Assembly: GCA_035578155.1 (NCBI GenBank)
Contig: JAPWDM010000005.1
Span: 13,234,832-13,298,831, forward strand
Source: Brachynemurus nebulosus
Taxonomy: Eukaryota; Arthropoda; Insecta; Neuroptera; Myrmeleontidae
DNA length: 64,000 bases
Direction: 5' to 3'
Below are positions 43,313 to 55,365 of the stretch, piece after piece. Below the pieces are notes generated by a model. That model did not search any database and had not been told where the DNA came from. It saw nothing but the letters and a program-made list of their open reading frames with translations. Position numbers and translations under genes: made by a program. Position 1 is the stretch's first letter. Every line of letters begins with the position of its first letter.

Positions 43313-44204
43313 CCATGTCAATCTCATATCTATCTACACGGAATGTACGCTTGTGTGTGTGTGTCATACGTCACTGCACGGCCGAATAAATTGTTAATTT
43401 AGCTTTAATTTGCTTTTTTTAAGGCCTTAATATGACCACTGCTCGCTGAGATATAGGACTTTGAATGGAAAAGGATCATTTCGTTTTTGACTTACGACTC
43501 CGATACGACCATTTTTAACAAAGATACAGCCATTCGAAAAATAGCTAAAAATTTGGAATTTTTTTTTTGATCCTTTAATTGTTTCCGCTAGTGTATTAAG
43601 GTTAAGACAAAAAGTTAAATGACAATTTTGTAGTCCAACTGACGCTTTACAGAAAAGTTCCTGACAAATTTCTCGTATTACAAATAGTTACGAAGTTACA
43701 GACCCCCAAAAGTTTTTTTACTTATTCTATTTTACTTTACTTACGTAGGTATATTTTACTTAGTCAGCTTAAGCGGTATCTGACACACTCAGACACACTG
43801 CTATCCACAGTTTTTTAAATATACGCTTGAGGCTTGTGTAAAACTTTTGTCTATAGTATTATGTTATCTAATATGAAATATCGAATTTTTTATTAGTCAT
43901 TGCTATGGGAAGAAATCAAGGGCCCCGGGCGACAAACACAGTTTTTCCCCAAAAATAAAGTAGACGAGCAAATGAAGAAAAAATTTCGACAAGTGTGCGT
44001 TTTCGGGAAAAATTTCTTGCTTTTATTTAATCTTAAAAACATTGCTATGGAAATATTTACTATAAATTTTAAAAACTATCTATATACTTAATATAAATAA
44101 TTATATTATAATTTAATTAAAATAATTAATTAAATTTAATAACTCTCATAATTGACATGTTTAATGTGTGTAACTATATAAGTGTCGTGAATGTAGTGGT
44201 AATT
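43313..44204. other. intergenic upstream of tRNA-Sec
   Basis: AT-rich, nothing recognised until the TATA box at 44175. The 63-codon frame at 43900-44091 has no motif. Confidence 0.4.
44175..44182 (+). promoter_or_regulatory. TATA box of tRNA-Sec gene
   Basis: TATATAAG begins 30 bp before the first tRNA base. Animal tRNA-Sec genes are transcribed by RNA polymerase III from an upstream TATA box and proximal sequence element, so the position fits. I could not identify the proximal element with confidence. Confidence 0.7.
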
Positions 44205-44291
44205 GCCTAACTGATCTTCACTGGTGTGGGGTGCAGGCTTCAAACCTGTAGTCGGCTTACGCCGAAGTGGTTCGATTCCACCTGTTGGGCG
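44205..44291 (+). tRNA. tRNA-Sec: selenocysteine tRNA, anticodon TCA
   Basis: An 87-base gene reading UGA through anticodon TCA (44240-44242). The fold is complete: acceptor stem GCCTAAC/GTTGGGC with the usual inner mismatch and G-C pair, 6-bp D stem CTTCAC/GTGGGG with TGGT loop, and anticodon stem CAGG/CCTG around TTCAAA. The long variable arm is TCGGC-TTAC-GCCGA and the T arm GTGG-TTCGATT-CCAC. Stem differences from the vertebrate gene are compensated on both strands (for example in the D stem), which argues for function. It delivers selenocysteine in selenoprotein synthesis. It ends in discriminator G; CCA is not encoded. Confidence 0.95.
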
Positions 44292-44308
44292 TCTATTTAA
44301 GCAGAAAA

Positions 44309-44313
44309 TTTTT
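44309..44313 (+). terminator. Pol III terminator of tRNA-Sec
   Basis: TTTTT starts 18 bases after the mature 3' end and is the first run of at least four T. Confidence 0.7.
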
Positions 44314-45162
44314 GTGCTTAAGGTGACATTTTATTTTTTTTTTTATTTAGGATAAGTGAAAATTAATTTTTTTTTACTTTTTCTATATTGTTAAAGAAGT
44401 TCGTGCGCGTCCACAAAACACTACAGAATAATGTTATGTAGCTACCACAAAACACTATATCTGTATCTTATGCATATAGAGCTTGTGCTTGTTCATGTGT
44501 CATTTCGTGTCGTTTATATGGGTGATTTCTATACGTACCACCTATGTACTGATTTATGACATCAATGCATACACAGTTGTTGATTGAAATTTAGTAGTCT
44601 GATTCGACTTTGTATATATGTAGGTATATTATGTACGTTTACACATCAAAATCTACCCGAATATTAATTTCAGTAATTAATATTTCATTTTAACGTTCGT
44701 CAACACGATTTTTTTTGTGCAATTATATAAATTGCATATTTCAAAGAATATTTTTAAACATTTTTTATTATGCTATCTACTCTTATAATATACTTACTAT
44801 AATTTTTAAAATAAAAAAATGCTGTTTAGAATATTTTTTCCAAATAGCTCTGTGTTTAAAATTTGATTTTTAATCGTCAATTACTTTAAGAAATGATCTA
44901 TGAAGGCTTTAAAATCTTTGAGGGAAGATAACTTATATGTGATTGAACTTGCCAATTCTCTAAAATTAAAATTTTTATCTACTATTAGGTTTGACGCACG
45001 AACGTCCTTAAATCAGTGTTAAAATAAATTATGTTTTCAGGCAGGGGCGAATCCAGCTCTCATATTAGGGAGGAGGTCACACTTTTTATTTTAGAGGCTA
45101 CAAAAATGTTTTGTTAAAACTAAAAATTAAAAAAATTACCTAATTGTAAGTTAGCAAAAGAA
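44314..45162. other. intergenic, one hAT-type end
   Basis: CAGGGGCGAATCCAG at about 45046 looks like a hAT terminal repeat; no partner was found. Otherwise AT-rich with no gene. Confidence 0.35.
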
Positions 45163-45897
45163 ACGACTTCAAAAACCATGATTTTCTTCCAGTTTCATCA
45201 TTTTGTCGTTTCATTAACGATTTTAAGGCATTGAAAAATTTAAGTAAAAGTCAACAGTGATGACGTCATCTAATTAGAAAATTTTGTTTCCTCAAATCAA
45301 GCTTTGTGGGAGTGATTTGATTAGGGTAGCTGGTTAAATTTGGATAATCTGGATGTGAAATTTCCATTTTTACTATCAAAATGACGAAGTTCCGTTCAGA
45401 AATATGACTGACTTCACAGAACTATTTTACCTAGTATTCCTAGGTGTCTAATTTTGGTAAAAATGAAAACAACGACCTTGAGAAGCTATAAGAAGCATCC
45501 AATATCATTGTTCTATCATTTTATTTACGGTTATTAAGACATAACTTTCTTACGTTTTTTTCATAACGTTTACTAAAAATTTTAGTAAACTTGATGACGT
45601 CACTAAACTAAGAAATTTTCTTTTTCAAAACTAGCCTTATTTAAGTTATTTAAATTAGAGTGAATTAGAGTAATCTGAGTGTAAACTTTTCATTTTAGCT
45701 ATCGATATGATCCAATTATTTTTATAAAAACTGACTTCTCCGATAGGAATACGTTTTTCGTGGTCTTATACGTGGCTAATTTTGATAAAAATGAAACGAA
45801 CGACTTCGAAAACCTATAATTTGTTTCCAGTTTCAACATTCTATCATTTTAGTTACGGTTTTTAAATCATTGAAAACTTTAGTAAACAAACCTCAAA
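45163..45897 (+). repeat. tandem array of repeat family E (about 2.3 units of 310-330 bp)
   Basis: Units start near 45163, 45470 and 45798 with (A)ACGACTTCGAAAACC variants. Each has a TCATTCTATCATTTTA stretch and, where complete, a GATGACGTCA(T/C) motif followed by a TTTCCTCAAA-like block. Units are quite diverged from each other. Single units occur at 29190-29480 and 39772-39970. Confidence 0.65.
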
Positions 45898-46080
45898 ACC
45901 ATGTCAACCAGCACATCACCTTTTTGTCATAGCTATATTTAAATCGTTATGTCTTTGAATTTTTTTTTTTGTATGAAATTTTTTTGTACGTTTTTAAATT
46001 TTTAATCAATAGATTGTAAAAAATGGACAGTAAAAATATTATTCATTTTTTAGCGAATTTCCAGAATGGAATTCAGCTAT
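45898..46080. other. short spacer, AT-rich
   Basis: No feature beyond CAGCTAT at 46074-46080, which is repeated after the next element. Confidence 0.4.
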
Positions 46081-46268
46081 CAGGGCCCGCTCTAGCGTTT
46101 ACGCCGCCCCGGGCAAAAGGGAATAATCCCGCCCCAGTGAAAATCTGCAAATCTGTTCGTCACTCACAAGAAGCCACCGTCTTTTTACCAAAATTTACAA
46201 AAATCCCGCCCCTAAATTTTGCCGCCCCGGGCAGATGCCCGGGTTGCCCGCCCCTAGAGCGGGCCCTG
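46081..46268. mobile_element. hAT-like MITE
   Basis: A 188-bp element with ends CAGGGCCCGCTCTAG and CTAGAGCGGGCCCTG, perfect 15-bp inverted repeats. CAGCTAT occurs on both sides (46074-46080, 46269-46275), a 7-bp match to an expected 8-bp duplication. GCCGCCCCGGGCA occurs near both ends. The overlapping frame at 46023-46292 is a shadow of this element. Confidence 0.85.
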
Positions 46269-46367
46269 CAGCTATTACAGGTACTGTCATGACGCGACTA
46301 GAGCCCGGGACTATGGCAGAAATTTGTTTTGAGGTCCCTAGAAAACGAGAATAATATTTACTAAAAT

Positions 46368-46370
<3 letters not shown>

Positions 46371-46431
<61 letters not shown>
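46371..46431. repeat. (TA)n(TG)n compound microsatellite
   Basis: About 12 TA units followed by about 18 TG units. Confidence 0.95.
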
Positions 46432-46432
<1 letters not shown>

Positions 46433-46433
<1 letters not shown>

Positions 46434-46653
46434 AGGGCTGGACCTAGGGGGGGGGCAGGCGAGGCACGTGCCCTGGGTGCCAGGTCTTGGGGGCGCCAAA
46501 AAGTGATTTAAGAAGGTGCTCAAAGTAGGTATGTCACTTTGCTCGTCACTTGGTTTTTGGGAGGAAAAAAGTTTGAAGGACATATTTTTTTTTCTATAGG
46601 GGCGCCAATTTTTAACGCTGTCCCGTGCACCACTTCGGCTAGGTTCGGCCCTG
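46433..46653. mobile_element. hAT-like MITE inserted in the TG tract
   Basis: A 221-bp element with ends CAGGGCTGGACCTAG and CTAGGTTCGGCCCTG. TGTGTGTC flanks it exactly on both sides (46425-46432 and 46654-46661), an 8-bp hAT-type duplication taken from the microsatellite edge. Confidence 0.85.
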
Positions 46654-46661
46654 TGTGTGTC

Positions 46662-47640
46662 CGCGCGGTAACTCTCAAACGAAGTATCCAATATTTACGA
46701 AATTTGATGAAAACATTGGAAGTCCCAAACTCTTGAATGAGTTCTTTAGCCAGACACGTCGGATGCTAGGAACATGGTTTTTGTTCTTGAAAAAAATTAG
46801 TTTTTTGCCAAAATTTCCACTAATTCAAAAATTTTTGCGAAATTTTTTTACACCACTAGAAAAAATTACATAAAAAAGTTCTTTAAACTATTATTCTATG
46901 TCAACTAGTTTCCGAGAAAAACTAATTTTTACAAGCGGAATTTCGCTATGTTATGCAGGATGCTGCCACAGGAGTATTTTGTTATTAATTCCTAAAAGGA
47001 AGGGCGAAGTTTTTATTGTTTAGATTAGAATACCCCCAAAATTTGGTGGACACCTATAAATTTTTGTAATTGATTGTACACTTTATGATAATAAAATAAA
47101 ATTATATATATTATATTGTACTTGTTCACCAGTGTGCACGTGGATAATATGCAACCAATAATTGCACATAAATAAAACAAACACATAAAATGTATAAACG
47201 CGAGATATTGAATTCTAAATAGGTCTACATTTAAATGAATAAATATGTATCTATACAGATAGACCAGGTGGAAGATACATTAGATAGATCTAGATTTATT
47301 AGAATCTGATTAGAAGAAAATAATTGCAATTCTAATATATTGACAACATATATTTTTCATACAATAATAATCAATACGTACCTCTATGGCTGATTATTGA
47401 TGTTAGCTGCAACCTCACCTCATGGTTGCAACTTGCAGCGTTGCTTAGTGCATATATATATTCATAATAATCATAATATATTTATAGCAAGTTTATAGTT
47501 ACGTGACGGTTTAGGATGGATATTTTGTGGTGACGTTATAGTTTTGAAAATACATAATTTGTAAAATTTTCATTAATTTTCTTTTAAAGCAGCAGTTAGT
47601 TTATTAATAAAATAAAATTGTTTTTTTAGACAAAATTAGT
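46662..47640. other. intergenic, nothing recognised
   Basis: AT-rich. Frames 46655-46873 and nearby extend out of the hAT MITE and are shadows. No other signal was seen. Confidence 0.4.
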
Positions 47641-50600
47641 CATTAGTCGAAAATATCAAGCCTACAGTAGTCGATTAATCGATTAAATTTTTAATCGAAT
47701 CTATGAATAGAATCATCTATGTAACTCTTACGAAAACAATGTTTGCATTAAAAATTAAATTGTTGTTGTCAGTATTTAAAAAAATATATAACACATTACA
47801 TTGTGTTATAGATAGAAAATGGGAAATGGTTTTCAAAAATGCAAATAAAATACAAAATGGTAAATGGTTTTGCTAAACATATTTAAAATAGAAAATGTGA
47901 AATAGTTATTTAAAATGGATTATAAAATGCAAAATGCTTTTTTTACTTTAAATTTATTCTATAAGTTTTTTATCTTGATCTATATTAATAAAAAAAAAGT
48001 TAAGAAAATGTCAAACATACTGAAATCAAATAAAGGTAGTCCTTTGAGAAAATTTTATAAAGTTTACATGATATGAAAACAAAATTTAACTCTTGAAATA
48101 TTGTTACTCAAATATATTGTAAAATTTAATTCAGTTTTAGCATATTCAAACCTTGAGTACGTTACATCTACGACTTCTAAATTACATATAAAAATCATCT
48201 ACTCGAAATACCAAAACCGGTGGGTCCCTTTTGCGCCCCTGGTCAGTTTATGTCTTGCTGTGTTAACCGTAATAAAAGTTTTATGATGTGACAAATATTG
48301 AAAAAATCCAGTTTTAAATTGAGAAAAAATAAATCATCTATCCTTTTTTACGTTTGTCTACATTATATTACAATATTATTATAGTAATATATATTATATG
48401 TACTATTGACCAAATTTTGAAAAATATCTGTACAACTTATATACATCCCCTCATTCTGAAAGTGTAACATTGAAACAAACAAAATTTTTGAACTTTAAAT
48501 TGAAATTTCTGTAGATTCAAGGAAACAAATTTGACATTAGAATGTACAAAAAAAAAAAAAACAGTATGTAATTTTATGGAAAATTTAAATAACATGAAAA
48601 GAAAATTATAATTAACTGGTATGAACGTTAAATACTGGGGGAAAAGTTGTATTATTCAAATTTTTAATGCTGAAATTATTGTGGTATATAGAATTTCAAA
48701 AGTTGAATAAAATAAACTTTAAATTCTTTCCAAATATGGAAGATAAATTTCCGGAGATTTGTTTAAGATATTTGCAACAAATATGTACGTTTAATAATAA
48801 GCTACACGAAGTTAGCGCCGTGAAATTTTTTTTCTTTTTTGATGTTTTTAATTTTTTTCTCTCTAATTATATAATTAAATCAAAAAAGAATTTCGCGCTT
48901 CGATGGGGCAAATTTAAAAGGGCATTTAAAGGGCAATTTTTTAAGCTATTATACTTTAATTTAAAAATTGATTTAAAAGAGAAAAAAATTTTCGCGGCGC
49001 TGACGTCGCGTAGCTTAAATAATATCTTTCAAATATTATCGAATGGTTGTGAAAAATTATTTGACTACTTCTGGCTAATAGATGGCATAATATGTTGCTT
49101 AACCTTAGAGTCCCTATAATAAATAGAGTCATGACATGTCATCCATTTTGTATTCAAAACAGAGCGGGAAGCTTCAAAATTAATTACTACATGTTTGAGT
49201 AAATAATTTTGAGTACATAATTATTGTTAATAAGTTATAAATTACTGAACAATTAAGGGCTACGCGACGTTGGTGATGCGGAAATATTTTTTTCTTTTTT
49301 AAATCAACTTCATATTAAATCAAATGAAAATGTATGTAATCAAGTAAACGAAACTAATAGTTGCCTAGTTTTCATATTTTTAACTTTTTAGGATTTCGTA
49401 GAAAAACTATCTACGAAATTCTTATGTTGTAGCATTTTACACGTTCTAATGTGTGACCAATTTTAACTTCACGAACAATCCTGCTAATGACAATTCCGCA
49501 TTACTCTGCGGTAAAGGGGGTATTCTTCTTTATTTTTTCATTAATATATTAAAGAGTTTTTTTTTATAAATACTTTAAGAAGAATAATTATTATTGATTA
49601 TGAATTTTGACAAAGTCGCAAATTTATTTTAGAATTACATGCTATTTAATTTTGTACTTTTAATTCCCAATGATAACTTGTACTTTCAAAACCTTTAATC
49701 TTTCAAAATGAAATAAAAAAATTCGATACCAACAAAAGCTTGCTTAGCATGTACCTATATGCTATTTTTTTTTCTTTTTAAATACATTCTAATGTCCAAT
49801 TTTATTAATGTCGTATTAATAACTTAATGTAATATAACTAATATAGTAATATGTAATATCACGTAACATGTATCTCTGCATTATATATATATGTATTTAT
49901 ATGTATATTTCTATTCTATTATTGAAATACTATAACATATTTATACACAGAACATACATTTATATAATAGTTCCATCCTTGTCCTGTCTTTTAATTGTCT
50001 GTGTGTACTTCTAGTATACTGCAATAAAAAATGGTGTGTTTACGACACTCAACCTTTAGACCACCAACTGACATTTTCAACCGTGGGGCGCAAATGGGAT
50101 ATGCCCACCAAAACATTTAACTTAAGTGACATTGCAATTCGAGTTATAAAAAATTTGAGTCAATTGAATCAACTTACATTTAACTTACAATTTGTCAGAC
50201 TGCGTTCAACTCTAGTTCTATGATTAATATGAGTCATAAGTGTCTAATCTATAAACATAAATTTAAGTATACAAGCATTTTTATTTTAAATGTAAAATGG
50301 ATTCAAATTTTCATTTTAAATACAAAATGGAAAATAGTTTGACCGAACTTATTTAAAATAGAAAATGCAAAATGTCATTTTGTATTTTAAATACATATTT
50401 AAAATAAAATCACTTTAAATAGTTCCCAGCCCTGGTGTTAATGACATAAAAGTGAAAAATTGTACAATTAGATAATTTATAGTTTTTAATTTTTCCAGTC
50501 TGATAAATAATAGAGAAAAATATTAAATTAGTCCTTTTTAGTCATTTTAAAAAAGTTCATCATTTTAGTTATTTAGTCGATGATAAAATAGTCAACTTAA

Positions 50601-50680
50601 AAATGACTAAATTTAAACAAAATTAGTCGAGTAAACTGATTAATCATTTGACATCACTAGTAAATTGTATGGTATAGTAT
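47641..50680. repeat. AT-rich block with hAT-type edges
   Basis: Near 47640 AAAATTAGTCATTAGTCGA and near 50625 ACAAAATTAGTCGAGTAAAC are related flanking sequences, the right one leading to TGACATCACTAG. Inside the right edge, 50280-50436 is a run of ATTTTAAATACAAAATGGA-type repeats ending CAGCCCTG, the classic end of one hAT MITE group. A related run occurs at 47810-47940. This suggests nested hAT-type elements, but I could not pair all ends. The 150-codon frame at 48667-49119 is inside. Confidence 0.45.
48667..49119 (+). CDS. 150-codon open frame of doubtful status
   Basis: Uninterrupted ATG-to-TAA frame encoding a Lys/Phe/Leu/Asn-rich protein (for example VKFFFFFDVFNFFLSNYI, then WGKFKRAFKGQFFKLLYF). 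Composition follows the AT-rich DNA and no domain is recognised. A short block inside it (about 48983-49012, CTACGCGACGTC on the minus strand) recurs at 49259-49290 on the plus strand, so part is repeat-derived. It is the longest single-exon frame outside known genes and may be chance. Confidence 0.15.
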   Translation: MLKLLWYIEFQKLNKINFKFFPNMEDKFPEICLRYLQQICTFNNKLHEVSAVKFFFFFDVFNFFLSNYIIKSKKNFALRWGKFKRAFKGQFFKLLYFNLKIDLKEKKIFAALTSRSLNNIFQILSNGCEKLFDYFWLIDGIICCLTLESL

Positions 50681-51166
50681 ATTATCTTTTCGTGGGGTGG
50701 AGAGGGATCGCATATAAAAAATTCACAAAGAAAAAATTAAAAAAATTCATAAATAGCTATAAAGAGTATAGTTAGTTATAGATTATAAGAACAAAAACTT
50801 TCACAAAAAATACAAAACTCAATTCGCCCAAAACCTCACGGATTTCATAGAATTTGCTTTCCTGAATAAGGTTAAGGAATCGTTTACACATGGGAACACT
50901 TTAAAATATATTATTTCAATTTTATAATATTACAAAAATTGCAATACATACATATATATGTAAGGGAACTGAATGATGTAATAATTTATTTTTTATGTCA
51001 TGTCAATAACTATTAATCTATTTGTAAATTATTTTCCAGCTCTTCCACCGTATTTAGGAATAATGTTTAAACTAAACGTTACTTCTTTAAGCATCTTGTA
51101 TGTCAATAAACTTTCTGCAAATTCTGACTAATAAGGATGAATATTATGAAGTATACTTCGTTTAAT
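50681..51166. other. intergenic, nothing recognised
   Basis: AT-rich, no coding or paired-repeat signal. Confidence 0.4.
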
Positions 51167-52120
51167 AAGGGGAGTATCAAACATGGGAATCTCGGATTTG
51201 GGAGAAATTAATATATGTTGTAGAATATATTTCTCTGAGTATTGTAGTAATAAGAATTTAGGCCAATGCGGCTTCATTTAGAAATTAATTGTATGAAAAG
51301 TTTTGAATAACATATCGTGTTTGATATGTATCAGTTAGTTGGTATTGTCTACAACAAGGGCGGCTGGTGATGTGGTTAGCATCTGCTCTCACGTATGTAA
51401 CTCTTTTTAATATACAGACGGAAAGGTCCTATGTTCAAGTCTATGCCTTTCCAACATAAATAATTTCTCTTTTCAATTTTTATTTAACTTTTTTTATTAT
51501 TGTACAATGGTCAATTACATTGACGATGCTATAATTCTTTTTTTAAAAGGAGATATGGTATTCTTTTTTATGTCATTATTATAAAAAAATTTACAATTGC
51601 CATTACTTTAAATAAGGATAAAAGAAAAATGTCTAAAAATAGTATAAATAATTTATAATAAAAATCGCTTTAATTTTATGTAAAAAAATTCAGTATTTTA
51701 AAATTTATGATAAAATTACTGTTACATATAATGTACAACATGTAAAAAAAATATTATATCTCCTTTTTCAGAAAATAATTAGAGCATTGTACAATACTGA
51801 AAAAGTTAAAAAAAAATTGAAAAGTGAATTATGTTGGAAAGACATAGAATCGAACATAGAACCTTTCCGTCTGTATATAAAAAAAGTTACACACATGAGA
51901 GCAGACACTAACCACACCACCAGCCGCCCTTGTTGTAGACAATACCAACTAACTGATACATATCAAACACGATATGTTATTCGAAACTTTTCGTGCGTTT
52001 AATTTCTAAATGAAGTCGCATTGGCCTAAATTATTATTACTACAATACTCAGAGAAATATATTCTTCAACATATATTAATTTCTTCCAAATCTGTGATTC
52101 CCATGTTTGATACTCCCCTT
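51167..52120. mobile_element. foldback element with tRNA-like (SINE-type) arms
   Basis: Arms 51167 to about 51555 and about 51755-52120 are inverted copies (AAGGGGAGTATCAAACATGG at each outer end) with a roughly 200-bp loop. Both arms include GGCGGCTGGTGATGTGGTTA then GCATCTG. About 60 bp on comes TATGTTCAAGTCTATGCC. These resemble the A and B boxes of tRNA-derived promoters at suitable spacing. It may be two SINE-like copies fused head to head. Confidence 0.65.
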
Positions 52121-53028
52121 GTAAGTAAAAATTATCTAGAATGCAATGAAGTTTCATGATGTTACTTCGAAATGTCCTTTTTCTAGTTACATGTAAAAAG
52201 ATATTTGAAAATTAGTTTCACAATGAAAAAGTAAGAATTTATTGTATTCGAAAATTTATATGTCGACATATCTATTAAATAATAGATAATACAATTAAAA
52301 TACATTTAACACGTTTAGCCTTATGTACATACCTGATCTCTTCTATTTGCTTCTAATTTACGATTACCTAGTTCAATTTATTTCTAATAATAATTGAACA
52401 GTTTTTTTGTTACGCTATTGCACGTCTATTCAGTAGGAAATTTACGCCTGCGGGCGTACTTAAAAATATATTTGCAATAAGATTATGAAGTCGTGATGTA
52501 AAATGAATTTAACAACAATTTGTACTGTATAATTTTTGCCAGAATTGAAGTTAGGGTAAAATTATGACTTCCGGGGTCCCACTTTTATATATTATTCGTC
52601 AACTTATTGCAGATAAATAAGTGAATTCTACATCAGTTATATTATAGTACAGGAGGTATCGGCGCAGGACTACCGAAAACTATTCCATCTCAATTTTTTT
52701 ATGCGATCCTGTTCAAATTGCCCTACTGATGATATAAATGCATTTTGCCAGGGGGCAGCCCGGGGCCATATTGTTTAAACTGAAATTGTTTAAACAATTG
52801 CACGGAATTATCATTTTTCAAACGGACAAATTTTTTTTATATTCTTTATTAAAATACAAAAAATAAAAAAGGTTCTATGGTTTTTCACGATAAAGTTAAT
52901 ATTTTTGTTAACTTTTTTCAGGCGGTCACACTAATGGTCCCCCTTAGTATGATCAACACTTGCTTCAATTTACTTTTTGAAACTTCTAGGTACGGTAACT
53001 GGGAGCCGGCTTAATTAAATTACTTAAC
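52121..53028. other. intergenic, nothing recognised
   Basis: AT-rich; the palindrome TTTAAACTGAAATTGTTTAAA near 52770 is the only structure noticed. Confidence 0.4.
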
Positions 53029-53282
53029 GAGGCTCGTAAACGAGCAATAAAATTGCTACATATTGTCGGAAATATTGCTGAACATTGTGGCCCGGCCACA
53101 TTTCGGCAATATTTTGCCAGCAACTATGGCTGGGCAACATGTGGCCAAATATATCCTGGCATCTATCAGCCACAGTATTGCTGATAATTTTGCATGTACA
53201 CGTGGCAATAATAGCCGACTCTGAAGAAATTTTAATTAGCGCTGCATAAATAGTGTATTATTTATTCAAAAACTTCACTAGA

Positions 53283-53465
53283 ATGTCAAAAAGCGACTTT
53301 AAATACTTACTTCAAAAAATTGGACCTAAAATTCAAAAACAGTCGACAGTAATGCGAGAACCAATACCAATAACGACAAGATTGGCAATCACGTTACGAT
53401 TCTTGGCGACTGGAGACTCCTGTAAGTCTTTAATGTACTTATTCAGAGTGTCTAAACAATCAGAC
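53283..53465 (+). pseudogene. HARBI1-like nuclease N-terminal fragment, unit 1
   Basis: Open frame MSKSDFKYLLQKIGPKIQKQ then STVMREPIPITTRLAITLRF, LATGDSCKSLMYLFRVSK. F-x-Y-LL..IGPKIQKQ..R..I....RLAITLRFLATGDS..SL...FR(V/I)SK is the hallmark N-terminal region of Harbinger (HARBI1) nucleases. The catalytic DDE part is missing; the frame runs into the hairpin. Confidence 0.8.
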
Positions 53466-53956
53466 ACTCTGAATAAGTACAGACTAGGCTAATATGGTCG
53501 GGCAATGTTTACATATTTTCGTTCAGAGACCGACAACACCGGCAACACGCAAGCCGGTAGTTGCAATATGAAATATATTGCCCGGCCATACAGACACATT
53601 GCCGGGCCATACGAATATATTGCCGGAAATATTTCTGAATCTCGAGCAATATTGCACTGCCATTGTTGCCGGCCACACATTGCCGTAACATGTTTTACTA
53701 AAGAGCCTTGTAAACGAGTAATAAAATTGCTACATATTGCTGGAAATATTGCTGAACATTATGGCCCGGCCACATTTCGGCAATATGTTGCCGGCAACTA
53801 TGGCTGGGCAACATGTGGCCAAATATATCCCGGCATCTATCAGCCACAGTATTGCTGATAATTTTGCATGTACACGTGGCAGTAATGGTCGATTCTGAAG
53901 AAATATTAATCAGCGCTGCATATGTAGTGGTATTATTTATTCATAAACTTCATTAG

Positions 53957-54130
53957 AATATTAAAAAGCGACTTGAAATACTTACTTCAAAAAGTGGACT
54001 TAAAATTCAAAAACAATCGACAACAATGCGAGAACCAGTACCAATAACCGCAAAATTGGCAATCACGTTACGATTCTTGGCGACTGGAGACTCCTATAAG
54101 TCTTTAATGTACTTATCCAGAGTGTCTGAT
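53957..54130 (+). pseudogene. HARBI1-like fragment, unit 2 (frameshifted)
   Basis: Same DNA segment as unit 1 but with a base lost around AAAAAGTGGACTTAAAATT, so the reading frame breaks after YLLQK. Confidence 0.7.
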
Positions 54131-54477
54131 TGTTCAGACCCTCTGAATAAGTATAGACTAGGCTAATAACCTCTAGGTAAAAGTAATATGGTCGGGCAAT
54201 ATTTATATATTTTCGCTCAAGAGGCTTGTAAACGAGCAATAAAATTGCTACATATTGCCGGAAATATTGCTGAACATTGTGGCCCGGCCACATTTCGGCA
54301 ATATGTTGCCAGTAAATATGGCTAGGCAACATGTGGCCAAACATATCCCGGCATCTATCAGCTACAGTATTGCAGATAATTTTGCATGTACACATGGCAA
54401 TAATGGCCGACTCTGAAGAAATGTTAATTAGCGCTGCATATATAGTGTATTATTTATTCAAAAACTTCACTAGAATC

Positions 54478-54645
54478 TCAAAAAGCGGCTTTGAATACTT
54501 ACTTCAAAAATTGGATCTAAAATTCAAAAACAGTCGACAGTAATTTGAGAACCAATACCAATAACGACGAGATTGACAATCACGTTACGATTCTTGGCGA
54601 CTGGAGACTCCTATAAGTCTTTAATGTACTTATTCAAAGTGTCTG
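54478..54645 (+). pseudogene. HARBI1-like fragment, unit 3 (broken)
   Basis: The same segment with an early frameshift (YLLQKLDLKFKNSRQ then stop) and an in-frame TGA where unit 1 has CGA-type sequence. Confidence 0.7.
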
Positions 54646-55365
54646 ATTGTTCAGACACTCTGAATAAGTACAGAGTAGGCTAATAGCCTCTAGGTAAAAG
54701 TAATATGGCCGGGCAATGTTTATATATTTTCGCTCAAACACCGACAACACCGGCAACACGCAGGCCAGTAATTGCAATATGAAATATATTGCCCGGCCAT
54801 ACAGACACATTGCCGGGCCATACGAATATATTGCCGGAAATATTTCTGAATCTTGAGCAATATTGGCCGGCCATTGTTGCCGGCCACACATTGCCGTAAA
54901 ATGTTGCTCGTTTAGAAGCACCTTCAGACACCGACAACACCGGCAACACGCAAGCCAGCAGTTGCAATATGAAATATATTGTCCGGTCATACAGACACAT
55001 TGCTGGGCCATACGAATATATTTCCGGAAATATTTCTGAATCTCGAGCAATATTGCCCGGCCATTGTTGCCGGCCACACATTGCCGTAAAATGTTGCTCG
55101 TTTACAAGCACCTTAAAATTGCATAAAATTGCTACATATTACCGGAAATATTGCTGAACATTGTGGCCCGGACACATTTCGGCAATATGTTGCCAGCAAC
55201 TATGGCTGGGTAACATGTGGCTCAATATATTCCGGCATCTATCAGCCACAGTACTGCTGATAAATTTGCATGTATACCGTACACGTGGCAATAATGGCCG
55301 ACTCTGATGAAATGTTAATTAGCGCTGCATATATAGTGTATTCTTTATTTTAATACTTCACTAGA

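Noticed and set aside
46023..46292. 89-codon frame with Pro-rich sequence
   Set aside because: It is the translation of the GC-rich hAT MITE at 46081-46268.
46368..46691. 107-codon minus-strand frame ending in HTHT/YIYI repeats
   Set aside because: Translation of the TG/TA microsatellite and the inserted MITE.
54634..55111. 147- and 125-codon minus-strand frames with internal repeats
   Set aside because: Shadows of the Harbinger tandem units; the real coding relic is on the plus strand.
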